Positions 4,535-5,663 of a stretch of DNA of 5,663 bases are shown here, one piece after another; the stretch's first letter is position 1; every line of letters begins with the position of its first letter. The stretch is from the NCBI GenBank assembly GCA_938036405.1, contig CALHPT010000224.1:1-5663 (forward strand), given 5' to 3'. The position numbers were made by a program, and so were the translations under genes. The DNA comes from an uncultured Tannerella sp. GTDB taxonomy: Bacteria > Bacteroidota > Bacteroidia > Bacteroidales > Tannerellaceae. The notes below the pieces were generated by a model. The model was not told the DNA's origin, made no database searches, and was given only the letters and a program-made list of their open reading frames with translations.

Positions 4535-5563
4535 TCACTCTTCGGGCAGATGGATGTCCGGATCGCCGCTGTCGCCGCCACCCTCTTTCGGATTTTTGGG
4601 CGACTCGCCGCTGCCCGTGCCACTGCCACCGCCAGGAGTCCCGCTACCGCCGCCCGTGCCGCCACTTCCACCTTCTGGCTTCTTCGGAGCGTCCGGTTTT
4701 TTGGGCCCCTCTTCCTCCGGGAGGTGGATGTCCGGCTTGCCGTCGTCCTTCCCCGGCTTTTTAGGCTTCGGATCTTTCGGATCCTTCGGCTTCTTCGGTG
4801 CGTCGGGCTTCTTCTTTTTGTCCGCCGCGGTCTTCTTCAGCGACAGACCCTGCTTATACGATGCTTCGACCTCACTTATGCGCTGATTGATCCGTCCGAC
4901 CAGCGTCTCGATGACTGCCGGCTCGATAGGAGTCTTTCCAAACAGGTAGTTGGACTCCAATAACTTCAAGATGCGCTCCAGATACTCGTCCGACTCCGCT
5001 CTCACCTTCGATGTAGCCGGCAACTTCTTCGCCGCACGCTCCTTGGTGCGCTGAAGATGCAGCTCCACGAACTCCTTGTTGAGATTCTCCAGCTTGTTGA
5101 GTGGCGAAGTCAGCCGCAGCTTGGTCATGTCTGCCGTATGTTCTGACTTTTTCAAGTCTTCCACCAGGCCATCAATATGTGCCGTCTCCCTGTCTTGCGA
5201 TTCCTGCTGGATGCCTGCATAACGTTTCGTCACCACGTAGAGACGTTCGGCAGCTTCTGCCTCATCCTGTTCCGGCGACAGCAAAAAGCTGCGCACCTGA
5301 CTAAAAATGAACAGTGCCAACCGAGTGCGTGCCTCGTTCTTTTTCTTGAGCAGCTTCGACGTTGCGCTGGCCGTCGTCTCTATGTTCAAATCCTTCTCCA
5401 CATGGAGGCTGCCGTTCCAGTCTGTCTTCGCTTCTTCTGGGACACCGATCTTGGTCGCATCAAACTCTCCTACAATATCATACACCGAACTATGCAGTTG
5501 CAGGTGCTGTGCATTGTCGAGCTTATTCATCCCGACTCTTTGAATAACTAATCCCTTTTTCAT
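4535..5563 (-). CDS. DUF6261 family protein with duplicated low-complexity tail
   Basis: A 342-residue protein. Residues 1-247 resemble the DUF6261 family as I remember it from Bacteroidetes (MKKGLVIQRVGMNKLDNAQH at the start); its function is unknown. The core is mostly charged helix with coiled-coil-like stretches at about 95-180 and no signal peptide or membrane segment. The tail, 248-342 (bases 4538-4822), is low-complexity and looks like two rounds of one pattern: KKPDAPKKP (251-259), a Lys/Pro/Asp spacer, PDIHLPEE (277-284); then KKPDAPKKP (288-296), a Gly/Ser/Thr/Pro spacer, PDIHLPEE (335-342) ending exactly at the C-terminus. The tail is probably disordered; the repeated short motif could be a binding site, which is inference. 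The ATG at 5563 is preceded by A-rich sequence (agagaaatacaat) without a Shine-Dalgarno, usual for the phylum. The gene is convergent with DUF3109. The family call is moderately sure. Confidence 0.85.
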   Translation of the reverse strand: MKKGLVIQRVGMNKLDNAQHLQLHSSVYDIVGEFDATKIGVPEEAKTDWNGSLHVEKDLNIETTASATSKLLKKKNEARTRLALFIFSQVRSFLLSPEQDEAEAAERLYVVTKRYAGIQQESQDRETAHIDGLVEDLKKSEHTADMTKLRLTSPLNKLENLNKEFVELHLQRTKERAAKKLPATSKVRAESDEYLERILKLLESNYLFGKTPIEPAVIETLVGRINQRISEVEASYKQGLSLKKTAADKKKKPDAPKKPKDPKDPKPKKPGKDDGKPDIHLPEEEGPKKPDAPKKPEGGSGGTGGGSGTPGGGSGTGSGESPKNPKEGGGDSGDPDIHLPEE

Positions 5564-5663
5564 ATTGTATTTCTCTATTGATCATTAAACTGTAACTCTG
5601 TGTTATGGTAATCTCTCTAACGTTGCCGTCGCTCATTTGAAAAAAGAAGCCCGAAACGCGGCG
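5564..5663 (-). other. Upstream region of the DUF6261 gene, no clear promoter
   Basis: This stretch contains the probable 5' untranslated region and promoter of the minus-strand gene. No match to the Bacteroidetes TAnnTTTG element is present on the minus strand; the nearest, TACAGTTT, has the wrong spacing. The far end becomes G/C-rich (cgccgcgtttcgggcttc on the minus strand), and nothing further can be assigned. Confidence 0.3.

Noticed and set aside
4266..4963. Plus-strand Pro/Gly/Phe/Ser-rich and Ala/Arg-rich frames opposite the DUF6261 tail
   Set aside because: They are the complement of the low-complexity tail codons and start in repeat copy D; there is no independent support.

Overview
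The window reads as chromosomal DNA of a Bacteroidota (Bacteroidales) bacterium. The evidence is a fused aspartokinase-homoserine dehydrogenase, a DUF3109-type cysteine protein and a DUF6261-type protein, the last two being families I associate mainly with this phylum. A-rich sequence rather than Shine-Dalgarno motifs precedes the thrA and DUF6261 starts. The fairly high G+C and the dispersed palindromic repeats would suit a Tannerella- or Porphyromonas-like lineage, but the genus is a guess.

Layout. Bases 1-108 are the 3' end of a + strand membrane protein, possibly an acyltransferase of the DUF5009/HGSNAT type, closed by a strong intrinsic terminator at 144-194. Bases 195-757 have no convincing gene. 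They hold six head-to-tail copies of a 42-bp degenerate repeat (323-574, plus a partial seventh) and then the thrA leader, which has a possible Bacteroidetes-type -7 element, two alternative hairpins and a 20-codon upstream ORF ending one base before thrA. Bases 758-3199 are a complete thrA, followed by a terminator with an A-run before and a T-run after the stem (3230-3281). Bases 3282-3653 are filled with a palindromic dispersed repeat: copies A and B head to tail, a diverged inverted copy C, and a short repeat-start fragment just before the next gene. Bases 3654-4238 encode a DUF3109-family cysteine-rich protein of unknown role. Bases 4239-4534 lie between convergent genes and contain repeat copy D and a cluster of hairpins that probably terminates transcription from both sides. 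Bases 4535-5563 (minus strand) encode a DUF6261-family protein with a duplicated low-complexity tail. Bases 5564-5663 are its upstream region, with no recognised element.

How the genes relate. ThrA performs steps 1 and 3 of the aspartate pathway to threonine and methionine and appears to be a stand-alone transcription unit here, since a terminator follows it and no thrB or thrC lies in the window. The other genes show no functional link to it or to each other. The most distinctive content is non-coding: the 42-bp minisatellite upstream of thrA and the multi-hairpin repeat family that surrounds the DUF3109 gene. I see no defence system, CRISPR array, transposase, tRNA or rRNA.
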